Assembly: GCA_034620365.1 (NCBI GenBank)
Contig: JAQGEQ010000380.1
Location: forward strand, 744,001-808,000
Length of the DNA: 64,000 nt
Reading direction: 5' to 3'
Source: Pegea sp. RAD2-039
Taxonomy: Eukaryota > Chordata > Thaliacea > Salpida > Salpidae
In this document: positions 15,001-32,385 of the stretch, piece after piece
How positions within the stretch are numbered: position 1 is the first letter of the stretch
Layout: every line of letters starts with the position of its first letter
Made by a program: the position numbers and the translations under genes
Notes under the pieces: generated by a model
Told to the model about the DNA's origin: nothing
Seen by the model: only the letters and a program-made list of their open reading frames with translations
Database searches by the model: none

Positions 15001-17365
15001 ATTATATAATCTAAATAAATATTTGTTAATTAGTTGATAGTAAAAAGTATGATTTACCATAACAAACCGTTCCATTTCCATAATATCCACTATAACATTC
15101 ACATGAGAAGCCAAAGTCTAAATTTGTGCATGTTGCATATTCACTACAATCGTTTGTAGAAGCATCGGAACATTCATCAAAATCTGTAGGATTGAGCAAG
15201 CTCACATAAATATTTCAAATATTTTCATTACAAGCAAACAATATTTAAATCTAAAACAGAAAAATTATGCAACATTTAGTAATAAAGTAATTTTTTAGGT
15301 GTGTTTGTCAAACAGGATCATATTATTGTCTATTGTTATTCATTTTTCTCCAAAAAAAGCCCTTAAATTAAAAGTTTCTAAATTTAAATGTAAACGAATT
15401 ACTACTTCAAACTATTTTAAAACTAATTTTAGCTTCTTTTAAGTTTTAAACCAGAACAACAAAAATAAAAGTCAGAATAGATAAAGAAAAGTCTAAATAT
15501 ATCAGTAAACTCAAAAGACTGATTTTTCATAATTTTTAATAAATTTTTAATAATAATTTTTAAAAAATAAATATTTTTTGCTAGTTTTTAATAACGTCTA
15601 ATGTTCGGCTGCTTATATCTTCTAGTAGTATCTATTTAAGGAGCAAATACAATAAAGTACGACTTATTTTAGTTTAGATGGCGTAATATTTTTTCAGTGT
15701 TTATATATATAGCAGTACATACTTTGAGTTTCTCATAAATCCCTTAACTTGTTTTTAGTTATTATAAAGTTTAATTTCAAGTACGGATATAGTTTGAGTC
15801 TTGTTCTTTTAAAGAAACTGTTATAAGTTTTGATAAGTTTTTGCTAAATACCTGTGCAAACAAAACCATCTCCTGAAAAACCATCAAGACATGTACAGGT
15901 ATAACCGAATGTTGTATTTGAACAAGTTGCATTTGAACTACAGTTGTTGAAGGTTGAGTTTGAACACGGGTTCACTTGGAAAAATTCAGTTTAAATAATT
16001 ATTCGTTGCATAAAGTATGACAAAAAAATTCTATAGTTGAATTAACAGATTAGATTAAGAAGTACTTTGAAAAACAACTCTTAAAATTTGTTGTTTAAAA
16101 GAAATAAGAGAGCTTAATTAAACATTCAGTCACACCTATAAAGACACTAAAAACAATGGTTATCTGTTTTTAATGTAACTAATTATCAGATACCTCCAAT
16201 AACAGGAGCTGCTCGTGTTGTTGTTTCAATGTCAGGCGGGGTGGTTGTAAAGGGTCTAGTTACATCAAATCTTGCGGCCATTGTGGTTGCTGTTGTTGCT
16301 TCTTGGGCACTTGTTTCATATTCTAAACAGTATTTGAAGATCAAAGGTTAATTGATTAATTAAAAAATGTACTTCAAACAATTATATTTGTTAAAATGTA
16401 TGTTTGATAAAAGTGTAATTAGTGATTACTTAATGCATTTGAAATTCCAATAATACCATTTTTTGGAAATTTGAAATTTTGTAAAATATTATTAAAATGT
16501 CTTGGATCTTTATCTTGAAGAACAACATTTCAGAGTTAAAACTAAAATGTACCGTCCACATAATGTTGTTAAAAGTCATAGTAGCATTTTAGGGCTTTTA
16601 AATAAAAGCTCGATACAGTTGATTAAAGATTGATGGTACATTTAGTAACAGAAAAATATCAAGATAAAATAATTTATCAAACATCATATTTTTAGTGATT
16701 AGATTATTTAAAAAGATGTCTTAATTACAAAAATTCTTTAGCTTTTTTTAACAGAAATCATTCAAAAGTTAAGATTTGATTGTTAGAATATATCTCAAAG
16801 AGCTACTTGCTTTATTGTAAATATCTTCGACAAATGTTTAATAAGTTAATCTAAAAAAACTAGTCCAGAAATTTATTAAAATGATCTGGAAATGTTTGAC
16901 GATAATAAAAGCTATAAACAAATAAATTTAATTATAAAAAATCGGATATTTTCAAACTGAATTTCAAATACAAGTTTAATTTTTTGACATTTTGACATTT
17001 TTGTCAATTGCTTGCTTGACTATCAATAAAACTAGGTTACAATAAATTTTAAAGGTTGAAAAATAAAAGAAATAAAGAAGAGGTTAATAGTTCAAACAAA
17101 AAATAATAATGTATAAAAAGCTATGCTTGAAATTATAAAACAAACCAACTAAATAAGTTTGAATATAAGTTTACCTTGGTCCCTAAATAAATTGATAAGG
17201 ATTAAATTTAAAATAAAGAACTAAACCGTTTTTATATGTATCTTAAGACTTTTGTATAAACGAGTTTTATCTTAATAATACCGCGTACATATCAATGTAA
17301 ATAATAAAACTTGACAGCTTACTTGCTATTGAGAAGATAATTAAAAGTAAAACTTTGATTTTCAT
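1..17365 (-). CDS. Giant EGF/FN3/SEA cell-surface or matrix protein, 5' and middle part (3' end off the window)
   Basis: A secreted or membrane ectodomain; the family is not identified. Exon 1 starts at 17365 with a signal peptide (MKIKVLLLIIFSIA). Domain order is Thr-rich linker, EGF, Ca-binding EGF, FN3, SEA, then 28 FN3 domains (29 in total). All 47 exons join in frame through GT-AG introns: 17365-17323, 16322-16194, 15974-15852, 15183-15058, 14936-14839, 14703-14535, 14467-14290, 14064-13949, 13743-13411, 13324-13034, 12980-12723, 12663-12557, 12017-11882, 11673-11416, 11362-11238, 11010-10881, 10819-10532, 10383-10120, 9599-9345, 9282-9189, 9132-8957, 8895-8762, 8671-8545, 8381-8253, 8197-8066, 8013-7747, 7558-7292, 7181-6921, 6477-6336, 6080-5944, 5857-5749, 5691-5537, 5436-5191, 5064-4801, 4671-4561, 4451-4308, 4206-3955, 3899-3772, 3714-3585, 3535-3251, 3101-2838, 2166-1755, 1514-1336, 1205-1075, 654-528, 385-260, 166-35. 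That is about 8,488 coding bases. Almost every module is bounded by phase-1 introns, and NxS/T sites are frequent. No membrane segment or cytoplasmic domain is in view, so a receptor phosphatase, adhesion receptor or matrix protein all remain possible. Confidence 0.85.
2374..3175 (-). repeat. Near-identical 802-bp tract, copy A (FN3 domain 25 plus intron)
   Basis: This segment matches 9657-10457 with, by my reading, two substitutions (near 2497 and 2670) and one 1-bp indel (C/T-run near 2435). It includes FN3 exon 3101-2838 (88 codons, identical in both copies), about 460 bp of 3' intron and about 75 bp of 5' intron. Similarity stops abruptly at both ends. Confidence 0.95.
9657..10457 (-). 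repeat. Near-identical 801-bp tract, copy B (FN3 domain 9 plus intron)
   Basis: Partner of 2374-3175, in the same orientation and 7,282 bp away. It contains FN3 exon 10383-10120, a phase-1 symmetric 264-nt exon that encodes the same 88 residues as copy A. Flanking introns and neighbouring exons do not share this identity level. Confidence 0.95.
13949..14467 (-). other. SEA domain inserted between FN3 domains 1 and 2
   Basis: Exons 14467-14290 and 14064-13949 encode a segment unlike FN3. It starts with a beta-strand (VPVSVVINIPF), has helices rich in Leu/Ile (YKQLIGNYLSIILNLV), and then PGSTIISG, followed by a Ser/Thr-rich tail. The pattern F..-helix-L..-GS[TV][IV] matches SEA domains, where GS followed by hydrophobic residues is the usual autoproteolysis site. 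The GS pair is encoded just after the phase-2 intron between the two exons. Assignment is by motif only. Autocleavage is an inference, because the canonical GSVVV is here GSTII. Confidence 0.65.
15058..15974 (-). other. Two EGF-module exons of the FN3 giant
   Basis: Two symmetric phase-1 exons each encode one six-cysteine EGF module. Exon 15974-15852 (41 codons) has spacing NPC...C...C...YTCTCLDGFSGDGFVC. Exon 15183-15058 (42 codons) starts DFDEC and has the GFSCECYSGYYGNGTVC pattern. The D-x-D-E-C start is typical of calcium-binding EGF, which usually stiffens tandem modules. The 669-bp intron between them has no other recognisable content. Confidence 0.85.
17323..17365 (-). other. Signal-peptide exon of the FN3 giant
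   Basis: A 43-nt first coding exon. The ATG lies on the complement of 17363-17365, followed by Lys-Ile-Lys and a hydrophobic run VLLLIIFSIA. The donor is AA|GTAAGC and the exon ends in phase 1. The next exon (16322-16194) restores the frame and encodes a Thr/Pro-rich linker. An acceptor-like TTTTTTAATAG lies 4 nt upstream of the ATG. Confidence 0.8.
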
Positions 17366-20300
17366 TTTTCTATTAAAAAATTTGATTTATATTTCAACTC
17401 TTCTTTTAAACTTTTTTTGGTTTTAATTACAAACTTGAGAAAAAACTGTGAAACAAAAGTTTATTACAACCGTTAACCTCAATAATTAGGCATATTTTAA
17501 AAATATTCAAATGTATTTTGTAATATTTAGATTAATTCTATTTACATCTAATTAATCAATCAAAAAATGAAAATTATTTGAATCCTTATGAAGGTTTCTG
17601 TGACAATATCTATTATTGTTCAGAATTAGATTAACTTAATTGTTTGTATGAAAATCTTTTAAATTATTTATTAGTAATTTTTTTTGGTTACAATTTTTTT
17701 TCTATAATTTTTATCAAAGCTCTAATTAAGTAAGAAGATAATTAAATACTATTCATCATTCCAAAAATAAATAACTTTGTTCAATAACATAAACCGTATC
17801 ATTCTGATTTACTTTAAAATAAATTTTTCTGCTTAAAATACTTTTGAGAAACTCATGTTTTAACTTTACTTGTAAGTAACAAAACTAAATTCTCTGACGT
17901 ATCCATTCTAGGTTGGTCTGATTTTCGTGGAAATATGTTCACGTTATATGTTAACCTTTTGTAGAGCCAGCCACACCTTTGACTAAAATAGACGCTTTGG
18001 TATGTTATTCTATAACAACATTTTATTGGTTATACCATAAGATACCTTTAATGTTAAACCTTTAAAAATAGTTTTTGCTGTTTCACACTATGCTACATTT
18101 TTGAAAACACTTCAAATTAGCTTCTAATTTAATACTTTTTTTTAAACTAAATAACTGTTACTTCTTAAACTATAAATAAGAACGGAATTGTTTTATAATA
18201 ATTCAAAAAACTGTTATTTTAAGATCTTTTGTAAACGCATCGCTTATAATTACAAAAATATCTATTCAAACGAAACCCAATGGTGCTCCGTAATTACTAC
18301 TTGTACTTTCTTATCAATTTTATTGTAAACGTTTACATTTAAAATACAATAAAAGCATCTAGAAGTTGAATTTTTACTAAAGAGTAATGAACTAAATATA
18401 AATAAAAATAGAAAAGGAATAAACATTTATTAACTTTTATCTCTGCAGTGTTTTTATATTCTATATATTAGTTTTATTGAACTGTTGTTCTTAAGATCTT
18501 TTTATTATCTTTCTTCAGTCATATTGTTTTGTGTTCGCTTTAAAAGCTTTATAATTTATTATCTGCAGCCATGCGTTGAATGAAATAAATGAATGTTTTA
18601 GCTTCAAAAAAAATCTTTGAAATAAAGTCAGAATCACAAAGTTTTTGCACTAAATGCATAAAATCAATTCTTTTAACGTTCAGTAAACAGCTGTACATTT
18701 TTAAATTCAAAATTCAAAACTTTACATTTTGTTTTAGATAGTATGATATATTTAATAATATATTTAATTTCTAACTTTCTCTAAAATCTAAACATAAAAA
18801 AATAAAGCAAGACATACTAATGAGACTTGAACCTGAACTTTTGATTATTAAAATATTTACAACTGATATCGGCTTATATATAACACATCCATTTCTCACA
18901 CTCTTGTTAACGCTCCGCAAGACTGCTTCACAAAACGAAGAATAACTTGACGTCATAACACCATGAAGTTTGACTTTTTTAAACCAAAGAAATCTTTCAA
19001 GATGAGGTAGAAAGTGAAAGATAGAAGAAAACAGAAGTTTGTTTGCGATTAAGATTTCGATGCTTAGATTGTGGCTTTAAAAATGATGTTTATTCTAATA
19101 ATTATTTTAAGTTTTCTTGCTATAGCTAGTAAAGTCAATAATCCAATCATTAACACATCTTTTCTGAGTCATATATCATTATGAAAATTAATCTTTTGAT
19201 TTTTTGATTTAGTTTTTTGCTACAATAATCACAAGGATTTTTTCAAAGTTGATAACTTACTTTTTTGTTTAAAGACTTTAAAATGTCTTGAATTTATTTG
19301 TCTTGAAGACAATATAAAAGTTTGAAAAGCTTCTTCAAAAACAAGGATATTTCATGATTTATGTTGATCAAATCGTTGCATTAAGCGTTTTCTTATGAAA
19401 ACTCAAAAAAACAGGTGCAGCCTCGTAAATTTTTTGCTTTTTTCTAAGCATTATAAAATGTATCATTAGTAAGAAATACCAACTATCAATTACGTTTTGA
19501 GGATGATACTTATAAAAACTTGCAAAACATACAAAAAGGTTTAACTTTGAATTTCAAAGTGATTTTGTCATTCTAATCACTACCGCAAGGTAGCGGTGAC
19601 TTTGAAATCAAGTAACTTTTCTAAAAAGCTGTTAACTAAAACAAAGAGTTTTGATCATACATGAACATACGCTCAAAACTGTGGCATTAAAACACTTACA
19701 AGTGAAGAACTACACAAAGAAAAACATACCACACTTTTTCAATGGTTTTTTATATAAATAACTTTTGTTATGCTCTCTATTAATTACTTTGAAAAGAAAA
19801 TACACTTTATAGATCTTTTGTTGTCTTCGTCGCATATTACATTTAACGTGGCAGAAAAATATCTCAAACAAGGAAGTTTTAAGACGCCCTGGTCTGACAA
19901 CAATATACAGAATGCTAAGCAAGCAAAGGCTTTGCTACCTCGGACACGTCCGTCGAATAGACTGTTCCAAGGGATCTGTTGTACAGGGAGCTATCTAAAG
20001 GCAAACGCAACATTTTTCAGCCGTCTCCTTCTACGTTTTCCAGATACTTGAAAGCGCGATATGGAATCGCTTAACATCAATACTAGCAACGGAAGATATC
20101 GCAGCGGATTGCTTTGAATGGCGCTCTCTACTTCGCAAACAACTGAAAGAGAGAAAAAACAGCTTTAAGGAAAATAAAGAAACTCTAAAGACTTTTTCTT
20201 TTCCATTTCACTGTGTCTTGTAATTGTAAAATGTTAAAATAAAATGTAGAGACGATCTTTACAAGAAGAAAAGATTATGGTTAGTGAAAAAGCCACAACT

Positions 20301-23300
20301 TGGGAAAGATCTTTTAGTAAACGGTTTTAAAAAATATAATATTGAGCTGAAATCTGTTCATTTTTCAAGATGGGACTTCATATAGAGGAATTGAGTATTA
20401 ATTTGGGACGGATGCATGTGGTATAAGATGTGAACAGTGTCCAAATATTTCTGGTATAAAATATTTGAGAAGTGTTTAGATTAACTAATTCCGAGAAAAT
20501 ATTTACGTGGTGAGTCCATTTTAAACCGTAGGTTAAGTAGATTTTAAAGAAGATTTCACAGCCAGGCTTACTTTTATTTGATTTTGTAGTAAGAAGTTAA
20601 TCTCTTTCATTGAATCTGATAAAAGCTTAACTTCAAAATAGAGCTCACTTATACTGCTACTGAGTACACAAATACATTTTCGTTCATATTTAATTTGGTA
20701 ACCACAATAAAGTGAATATTAGAAGCTGGCCGAAGTCTCAAAAACTTTAAAAGAAATTCATCATTGCCTTAAACATTCTTTGTTAAATCCTGTTTCAATG
20801 TTGCTACTATAGCTGGTCCGACTATGTCCTCGTTGACGTATCATTTTGGCTTTCTGGAATCATATTTTGCTTTGATTGATAAAGCAAATAACTTAAGCCA
20901 ACAAAATGAATCAGCCAGAAAAATTGTATCAATTTAGAGATTTTCTAAATACTAGATTAACTATAAATATAGGTAATAAAGTTTTGTGTATGTTTTATTC
21001 AGGTAAAGAGCATGCCCAACAGTTTATTTAAGTCCGTGAATTCGTAGCTCAGAAATACTGGATCTTTTATATTAAAAAATAAAAAAAAATTCCATAAAAA
21101 CTTTAATGGCCTTATTAAGCATTTTAAGCTTTTAAAAAGCTATTGAGTTGATCTAGTATTTCAAGATAGTAAGAAGTTTTACCTTTAAAAACTTATTCAG
21201 TAAAGCGAAAAAAATAAATCGTATCTTAAAAAGAGACATGCAACATGAAATTAACATAATTAAATCAAAGCATCAAATCAAAGTTTATCAATAATTTAAG
21301 TATCATGCTTGTTAAGATTTTTTTAAACTGATAGATAGTAAGGATGCTAATTCTGACTTTCAGAACTGTAAGAAACTTCACTTCTTGTCATACAATGATT
21401 TTAATACATAATAGCGATTATTTAAGATTTTATTTATTTAAAATCAGTATATTTTCATTAAAAAGTATTATTTTTAACAAAAAAAGTTTATTTGACTTTT
21501 GAACTTTTTCAATGCTTCAATGATTTTAATTGTGTTTCCTCGTAGTTATCTTACATTCACGCTTTAGTTGCCTTTAATTTTATTTTACTTAATTTTGGTG
21601 GTTTACTGATACAATTTTCCCCCAAGCTTATTACTTGTTATTCTTGATTATTATGTCCTATGAAAGTCGAGATAATCAAATAGAACTATTATAAAACTGG
21701 TATCTTAAACAGGAAAGTAGAAATTAGGAAATCGTTTGCTTCAGTACAGCTTTTGTAAAGTCTCATTTGTTTTTTCTATAATTATAAAATACTTTGAGAT
21801 TTAAATTTTATTAAATCAATTTATATCAGTTGTATTTTATTAGCTTTTTAGATATTGTATCAAATCTTGAACTCTCATTGATTTAGTGATGTTATCTTCT
21901 TATGCAACTTGGTTCTATAATCTTTTATTAATTTGTTTAAATAATTTGTCATCTCTGTTTTCTCTAATATTTGTAAAATTTTTTTTATTTTTTGTATTTT
22001 CATTGTCATAATAGTTTATTAAAACGTCTTCATAGAATCTTTATAACTTTAAATTTATTTGAAATTATTTTTTGCTTTCAAAATCTTAAATCTGTTTATG
22101 AAGTAATTATTTTTAAACTTCTAAAGTTTTTATTGTTATAAGTCAAATGACTATATTGTTTTTTCATGAATACAAGCTATGACTTTATTATTTTCAAACT
22201 TGACATTTCTCACCTAAATATATTCTTGTACTATAGTCATTTGAAAATTATTTTTTTATCATCTCTTAGATTTGGGATCTTTAGATGTATCATAATATCT
22301 TATGCTAAATGTTATTTTTACTTTTATATTGTATTATTCTTATTTCTTCACTTCAAAGCTATAACTTTAAGCTGTACAAAGAGTCACTTATTTTATGTTT
22401 GCAAATATTTTGTATCTATTTAGTTTTAAGGTTGGGTTTTGTTGGTAAAATACATATAGATACTATGAAATTTATTATATTTGTTTTATATGATATTTCT
22501 ATTTTTATTCTTCTGAATTATTTTTGTCAAGTTAAAAAATAATAAAATTATTTACATGTTTTATAAAACCTTATATATAATGATGTTTAAAAAGGTTTTA
22601 TTGATTTATGTTGCATAAAAATGAAGTTTTGTTTCATAAATGTCATCATTTGTAAGCAATCTTTTTGAACTTCTATTAAATATTAGTTTTTTGATGAATT
22701 TTTTATCTTTTGTGTACTGCAATCATAGTTTCAAAAAACTTTGATTAATTTGGACACAGAAATTAATCTGCTTGTTTGTTTTCTATAGCTTGCATGCTGT
22801 CATTTGTATTTCCCGTTTTTTGTCCAGAAGAAAAAATTTTTGAGCTAAAAGCATTTATTAATAAATCAATCTTTCTAACTTAAAGCTTAAGTTGTTTTGG
22901 TAAGCTTTTTTTATTATATAATTATGTTTGCATGATCTTCAACCGTTTGGTTTGAATTTTTTGTGATTAATTTTATTTGTTGTCTTTTTTTGCATTTTTA
23001 TCGCCACGAGAAAACTGTTTTTCAGCAAACTTGAAAGTTATTGATTTTGTATCATTGTGTTTCTGGTTTTATCAAGATTGAACAAAATATTTAAATACTC
23101 GATATTTTAGATATGGCAGGCAATAATGAGTTGCTTTTGATTTATAAATCATATAATAAATGAAAACTTAAATAAGTTAAATTATTGAGATCATTTTAAC
23201 TATATTTTTGTATCAATATATACTTTTTAGTTTAGTATAAACTGAGCTAAGCAAGTTTATTCTTTCTTATACTTAGTGATAAATATTATTTGTTTATTTA

Positions 23301-23481
23301 CTTAGAATTATACTTTTCAAATTCAAGCGTGTTGTGGGTGATGACTTTTCATTTTATTTTTTTATGATTTTGGTTTAATCTGTGTGTTGATAGAAAAATT
23401 TTAAAGATGCACATAACTTATAGTAGAGATCTAAAATATTATCTTTGTGTGATGTACTTATTCCACAGGCTAGTATAGTCC
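17366..23481. other. Intergenic region between FN3 giant and UBA1
   Basis: About 6.1 kb of AT-rich sequence between the divergently oriented FN3 giant and UBA1. No conserved coding segment is recognisable except the LINE relic at about 19850-20190. The part from 21.4 to 23.4 kb is strongly T-rich on the plus strand; open frames there are low-complexity Phe/Ile/Leu/Tyr strings without protein character. Promoters of both genes must lie here, but I see no clear core elements. Confidence 0.5.
19850..20190 (+). mobile_element. Relic of LINE family 2 (C-terminal end of a reverse-transcriptase ORF)
   Basis: The sequence is clearly related to 63780-64000. Shared stretches include tatctcaaacaa, agcaaaggctt, ggacacgtc, cagggagctatc and atcgcttaacatcaatac. 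Conceptual pieces carry the LINE C-terminal motif (LGHV..., DIAADCFEWRSLLRKQLKER), but several frameshifts break the frame. It is a dead 3' fragment. The family is non-LTR; the clade is not assignable here. Confidence 0.7.
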
Positions 23482-28293
<4,812 letters not shown>

Positions 28294-30983
28294 CTAAACA
28301 TGAAAGATAGAAAATCTATTGAAGTATTCTCCTCAATATGATATTTATCTTTTGACTTGTTTTTGGATGGAAGACATTTAACAAGTTTCTTGTTTTAAGC
28401 AATTTTTGTGTATTTTCTGTTTTCTATGTTGCTATTTAGTCCGGTCAATTTATATATCGTTATATTAGAGAGTGTATACTCAACTCTTTAATTTTTCGTA
28501 TGGTCAAAATACAGAAAGTTTGGTGAATTTCAGAATAGTTTCATAAACTGTATTGCAAAGTATAGAAGATAATTTGATACAAAACTGTAAATAAAGTTAA
28601 GTACTACAGCTGGTGTGTTTCATTTCAGTCATCAACTTGTCATTGGTGGTTTTATGCTTGTAATAATCTGATTATTTATTCGTATGTCATTCAAGCTCGT
28701 GAAAGAATATAATAAAATAGCTTCAAGAAAATTGCATCTCGCCAAGGGACCTCGCCTTGTCTGTCTGAGTTTGCTGGCTACAAAACTGGTGTCCCTTAGG
28801 ATGATAATATGAAATAATATATTCCTTCATGTAAAAAGTAATTCTATATTTGATGACAACTTTTGTATATTTTGGAACATGCTCCAAGAGGTTTGATATT
28901 AAACAGTTTAAAATGATTTCAAATCAAAAGATGTTTCAAGTCAAGTAGCAATTACACATTCTTATAATCCAGAAAACAGATGGTGCTGCTTCGTCAGCAT
29001 TTACTTCAATGCACGCCGTGTTCAGCTGTAATCAAATCTCTTGTGCGGCTGTCAACTTCCTTCCAACGAAATTCAGCTAAAAAAGTTACGAGTGAAAAGA
29101 TATTTTTTTAAATATTTCGATTCGGTAGTAATCTTTAAAAATGCTTTTTTGTTAGCTTTTTAAACTACAGTTTAAAATTTATAAACTGAAACGGAATATC
29201 AGACGCTAACTTGAATGAAAAGTAACTTTTTGACGAGCACCAGCTGTATCTTGTCATTTTAGACTAAAATACTTGCTGTTTACAAGCAATTACAAATCTT
29301 TCAGTCAACAAATAAGTTCAAACTTGTAGATTGTGTTTCTATAAGAATATGCCAGCGAAAATTAAGCTTCAAATGAAATAAACACTAACATAGAAACAAG
29401 TTGTACAATATTTTAGCTTTTAGTATCAACAAACTGCGAAAATTAGAGAAGAACTCTACCTATGAAATTCGTTCAACAAAAAGATCATTTATAATTTATT
29501 TGGTAAAAATATCTTGTGCTTAGTGATTTGGGAGTTTTTCTGGGACTTAAATTTAAGAATTGATTTTTAAGAGCAGGTATTCTATCATCTACCTCAATAA
29601 TAAGACCATCCCCAGCAAAAAATGATGTTTAGATGGATTTAAACAAAAATTATCCGTAAATCCAACATTTTCCATTAAGAAATAGAAATGTTTCCTATAT
29701 TAGTCTTGTTTCAGAGTTTTTGTTTAAATGGTTTTCATTATATTTTCCAAATTCATTTTTGCTTAGTTATTTACTTATCAAAATTACTAGTCATTGACTA
29801 AACTTAAATCTGTGAACCAAACCTTTTTAGAATCAAGTTAATTGTAAAGAGTAAATAGTGTGCCTACCGCAGATATTGAAGTAGAGATTAATCTTTCAAA
29901 ACACTGACTGTAATTATTTGAGTTTTGTTTCTCCTTAATATGAAATTATATTGTGCATGGCAGTCTGACAGCACAAAACTTTTGAGTGAAATGCAAGCAT
30001 CACTACGTTCACGTTGAAGACATCATTTTCAAAAGAAATCATACAAAGTCAGCTTGGTGTCTGAAACTTCGGAAACACGATTAAAAAATCTTTGAAGACG
30101 TACAAATCTAGCGTTTGATTACGATTAGTTAAACACCTATTAAAATACTAGGTTGCATACATCCTAGTAATAAATTGTTGATGTTTAAAGAGAGGAATTA
30201 AGTTTTGAAACATGCCAAAAACAGACATACAGCAAATTACCGATTTTATAATTTATAAAAACTATTATTTTTGCTTCGAGAATTAAAATTATCTCAAAGA
30301 ACACTTGAAGATCTAATGGCTCTGTTGCTTTCAATTAGTTTTCCAATCTCATCTTTTAGTTGGAAGCTTATTCTAGCTTTTACTTTTCCTTGTCTTCAGT
30401 CACTTATTATGATAATTTATAAAATGAATTCGGAGGTCTCTATGAAATTAGTCTCTATAAATATTACAATTTAACGTCACTCATGATTAAACGATATCAA
30501 TAATATCGTGAAAGGTCAACTTTATCTCACTTTTACTATTTTTCTTTTTAACTAAACTTAATTAATAGAAAAAAACTGACATTAGCTCAACGAAATGTAT
30601 GTTTTGGTATATTGAAATAAGTATGGCCTTCAGTGAAAGAACCAGCTGAGAACTCAATAATTTAAAGAGAGTACTTTTACATTAGACTATACTGGTTTAT
30701 AGATAAGAAGAAAAAAGAAAAGTAAATCAATCTGATGCAAAAATCGAGTTTAGATGAAAAAATTCACAAATAGTGTTGAGAAATACTATTTAAAGGTTAT
30801 ACTGTAAACAAACAGCAAGTATCATTAAAATTAATTTTTAAGGAAAATAGATGCACAAAGTACTTGGGAACTGAAATTAGTAAAATCAAACTGATAAATT
30901 TGAAGTTTCTTGAAAAATATGAGAAAAACGAAATAGTAGATCATGAAGAAACTGTTCAATCATTAGGCAATGTTGATAATTAA
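28294..30983. other. Intergenic region between UBA1 and ARL8 (convergent genes)
   Basis: About 2.7 kb holding the 3' flanks of two convergent genes. Slightly less AT-rich patches (28740-28800, 28975-29080) do not translate into anything I recognise. No repeat of the LINE families is seen. Confidence 0.45.
28590..28595 (+). terminator. Candidate poly(A) signal of UBA1
   Basis: AATAAA about 300 bp after the UBA1 stop codon, in AT-rich 3' flank. It is the first canonical hexamer I see there. Because AATAAA is common in such DNA, this is only a candidate. Confidence 0.4.
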
Positions 30984-32385
30984 TTAACTTGATCCAGTTC
31001 TAGAAGATGAATGTTGGGTGAGCCATTGTAAAGTGATATCTAAAAAGAGAAGATGAGAAGATTGCATGAAGGAAAGTAGTTTTTACTAACCTATATTATC
31101 TTTTTCTTTGCATGAAATAGAATAGCAGCAAATTTCACGATCTTGAATTGAAGAAAGGCTCCTAAAAATAAACCAGTTACATAGAAGCACATCAAATATT
31201 TCAACCTACATTCTTTCAATCAGTTCTTTTTCGTCCAATGATGGAGATAAATCCTTTTTATTTCCCAAAACTAAAACCTGAAATAATTCAATCAAAATAT
31301 TTTCATGTAACTATCAGCCACAAATGTTTATTGAAATTTATATTTTTTTTTATTTACAGGTATTCCTTGCAATTGTGGCTTTTCAAGTAAACTATGAAGC
31401 TCGTTTCTAGAAGCTTCTACTTTTTCCAGATCAGCAGAATCAACCATATATCTAGAACATTAGAAATTAAATAATTTCAACTTATTATTTTCAGCAGTGT
31501 CAGCAAATTGCTTATGGTTTCAGCAAGTTCTACTTAAGCACAAACTGATTATAAACATAAAATATTTTCAAACAACATCACAAACAAATGTTAAAAAAAG
31601 ATTAAAAATTAACAAATAATAAACTGAAGCTACCAATAAGCTCAATTTGAAAACAAACAAGTAACTGATGCACCACCACTAAAAGAAGTTCTCATTTGAT
31701 ATGAAAGTTTCAACTTACACAATAGCGTTCACACCTCTGCAATATCGTTCCCACATACTACGAAATCTTGGCTGGCCTCCGATATCCCATACCTAAACAA
31801 CAAAACTTTACTAAATTATTTGTTCAATAACGCGAGCATAAAGTGACAATTATTTCCTATCAAGCAGTTATTGAGCAGCTTTAAAATATTTATTGACCAA
31901 TTCATTTGTTAAATATTTTGCAATTAGTTGCTTTGAAATTACATTTCTATTTATTTAAATAAAAAAAAAACAATTCAAACTTCTAAAACTATAAATATAT
32001 CTTTTTGAAAATCTCTAAAACTGTTCACTAATTATGAGCAAGCAACATTTTCATGAGCTTTATCATAACATTTCTTGTTTTTAAAGTTAAAGAAAAAAAT
32101 GAAAATAGTTTGAAATTTGAACAAGTTACCTTGATAGTGACACTGCCTTTAGTAACTTTCCTCATGTTAAACCCTACAGTTGGTATCATATTTTCTTCAA
32201 ATTGTCCAGACTGAAATCATAACAAATAAAATAAGCTTCTTATTGGTTAAGCAGCTACATACTGCAATAACATTCACAAAAGTTGTTTTCCCGGAATTTT
32301 GCATTCCAATTAAAGTAAGTTCCATTTCTTCTTTCCAAAAAAGAGATTTGAACCAGTCAAGAATTTTTCCAAAAAATGCAAGCAT
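30984..32385 (-). CDS. ARL8: ARF-like small GTPase ARL8
   Basis: ARL8 couples lysosomes to kinesin (through BORC and SKIP in studied animals) and drives axonal transport of lysosome-related vesicles. Seven exons are in frame: 32385-32263, 32210-32130, 31792-31719, 31451-31358, 31277-31210, 31161-31091, 31039-30984. They give 188 residues, against 186 for human ARL8A/B. The amphipathic start ([17 protein letters not shown]) has no Gly2, as expected for ARL8, which is N-acetylated rather than myristoylated. G boxes: P-loop GMQNSGKT (27-34), switch [32 protein letters not shown], and GNKKDL. Vertebrate paralogues A and B cannot be told apart from this single protein, so the symbol is given without a letter. 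The low-confidence 5' point is whether a leader exon lies upstream, since an acceptor-like TTTTTAAAAG precedes the ATG. Confidence 0.96.

Noticed and set aside
22166..22542. Overlapping hydrophobic open frames that look like membrane proteins
   Set aside because: Phe/Ile/Leu/Tyr runs are what T-rich DNA gives by chance; no conserved motif and no splice context.
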